A DNA stretch of 64,000 nt from assembly GCF_000208745.1 (NCBI RefSeq), contig NC_030858.1:36662486-36726485 (forward strand), given 5' to 3'. A model generated the notes under the pieces. That model did no database searches. It saw only the letters and a program-made list of their open reading frames with translations, and had not been told where the DNA came from. Within the stretch, counting starts at the first letter, position 1; each line of letters begins with the position of its first letter. The stretch is from Theobroma cacao. Taxonomy: Eukaryota > Streptophyta > Magnoliopsida > Malvales > Malvaceae. The position numbers and the translations under genes are program-made. This document shows positions 62,676-64,000 of this stretch, piece by piece.

Positions 62676-64000
62676 CTCATCTCATTTCTTATAAATATAG
62701 GATTAGTGATACTTAGACTTAATCTAATTAGGGTCAAATCTTAAATAAAATTTTTTCGATTTGAATCTATGAAAATATTATATTATCATATTATTATCTT
62801 TTATGTAATTTTAATTCTTAGATATGTTTACAAAATCTTGAAATATTTGAATTAAAAATAAAATTTATACAGACGAGCCAAAGTCAATTCCAAATTTCAT
62901 ACGTACCAACTAAATCTATCCCGATCTGTGGACGGCTGCTTTAATTTAGCCGAAGCAAAGGAGGTTTTGGGTTTTCATTCAAGTCCATAGGCTGCAGGGT
63001 CCAATAGAAGGAAAATTCCGGGGCCAACCTGCATGTCCATGCTGAACAAAATTCATGAATCCACTGGACTCACCAGGCCTCATCTTGTATGAAATATGAC
63101 CCATCCAGGTCTCAGGCTCATGGTCTATAACCCTTCCTTCTGTCTAGCAGGCAGTTGGATTGTGATGTATGCCTGTTGCTAATTTATAGACCCATTCAAA
63201 TCCAACAAAATTCTGGGCAATAAACAGTGTGATCTCGTTTTCATTTATTAATTAGTAGTAATAAATAAAAAAAATTCAAACAAGGAGTAGTTCAGATTAT
63301 TCATGAGTTATAAATAAATGGGTATTTAATGACCTTTAGTTACAATACACTCAAAGTCTCAAATATATATTCATACTGATCCTCCCCATGTTACTCATTT
63401 AATGTAAGCAGGGTTCCATCTATTTTTTTTTCCCCTAGTACATATAATTTTTAATGAACAGTTTAAACCTATTTCTCTTCCTTATTTTACGATGAATAAT
63501 AAAATTTATTCTTTTTAACATGTGATGTGAATTTTGTCATAATTTTGAATCATGGTGTGTCTCGCGATAAATAAAAATTGACATTTTTTGAAAATTTAAA
63601 ATAATTAAGATGGGAGCAATTTAAAAAAATATTAATAAATATTACAGTTGCTCATCTTTTGCATTCATCTTCAATCTTAAAATATTATTGCTCGTTGCCG
63701 ATAATGTTTCTATAAACGTAAATCAATTCCGATTTAAGGATGGTGCTTTCATCTCTTTCACAATTTATTTTGGATGGAAATTTACTAGTCTTGTATGTGT
63801 GCTACTGGTTGATTTTCTCAATTTTTTCCAGGATGGGTTGGTAAATGGTGATGGCAAGGTTCTCAACTTCTACGGTTAAGCTATCACTAAACCGAGTACT
63901 TGCAATATTTATAGTATGTGGGTATGTGCTTGGCCGTAAGTAGTGCTATTTTCTAACAGGGAAGATGATTTTTGTGGTTTAAGCTGTATTCAACTTTGCT
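62676..64000. other. Right flank, no gene seen
   Basis: A GC-richer stretch at about 62930-63190 has no open frame of note. The 63-codon frame at 63688-63879 is unrecognised. The region could hold the promoter of a gene beyond the window. Confidence 0.45.

Overview
The window is nuclear DNA of a dicot plant. The evidence is AT-rich intergenic sequence, GT-AG introns, TATA boxes about 30 bases before inferred transcription starts, telo-box/site II ribosomal protein promoters, eukaryotic-type tRNA genes without encoded CCA, and plant-only families (DUF1635, ATL RING-H2, PPR, dirigent, EXO70H, RIBA3). The protein sequences look rosid-like, but I cannot name the species. All multi-exon models were built by hand: splice sites were chosen so the reading frame stays open and the product follows the family. 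They have not been checked against transcripts.

Layout, left to right. Bases 1-1.7 kb are an AT-rich flank with an 84-91 bp tandem repeat. A DUF1635 gene (+) lies at 2.2-4.2 kb, an ATL-type RING-H2 ubiquitin ligase (+) at 6.2-6.8 kb, and tRNA-Gly(GCC) (-) at 7.25 kb. RPL23A (-) spans 8.2-9.9 kb and RIBA3 (-) 10.8-13.8 kb. An 11-exon UDP-sugar transporter (+) occupies 15.6-19.3 kb and tRNA-His(GTG) (+) is at 20.1 kb. A repeat-rich AT desert runs 20.2-22.6 kb. Then come a two-cupin 11S-like protein (+) at 22.8-24.9 kb, RAD51D (+) at 26.2-28.8 kb, a broken CYP93-like P450 fragment (+) at 30.8-31.5 kb and an intronless PPR gene (+) at 32.0-33.4 kb. A tail-to-tail pair of ESB1-type dirigent genes at 34.0-36.8 kb encloses a short SINE. 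A NaKR-like heavy-metal-associated protein (-) is at 40.4-41.4 kb, RPL35 (+) at 45.1-47.0 kb and tRNA-Arg(TCG) (-) at 48.1 kb. A 10 kb gene-poor stretch leads to an intronless EXO70H gene (+) at 58.6-60.5 kb. The last 3.5 kb hold only AT-rich sequence and a possible solo LTR.

These are separately transcribed genes, not one pathway. The run DUF1635 - cupin - RAD51D - PPR - dirigent - HMA protein - EXO70H matches, as I remember the Arabidopsis map, two duplicated segments (around At2g28640-At2g28690 and At1g07725-At1g07750). That gives independent support for the gene calls. Ribosome biogenesis (RPL23A, RPL35), riboflavin supply (RIBA3), recombination repair (RAD51D), endodermal or cell-wall lignin patterning (dirigents) and exocytosis (EXO70H) are all represented.

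I found no convincing unknown system. The items most worth a second look are the degenerate DHBP-synthase motif in RIBA3, the newly nonsense-broken P450 fragment, the SINE with near-perfect target-site duplication and its two decayed relatives, an orphan promoter with splice donor next to a 310 bp tandem duplication, and a solo-LTR candidate.
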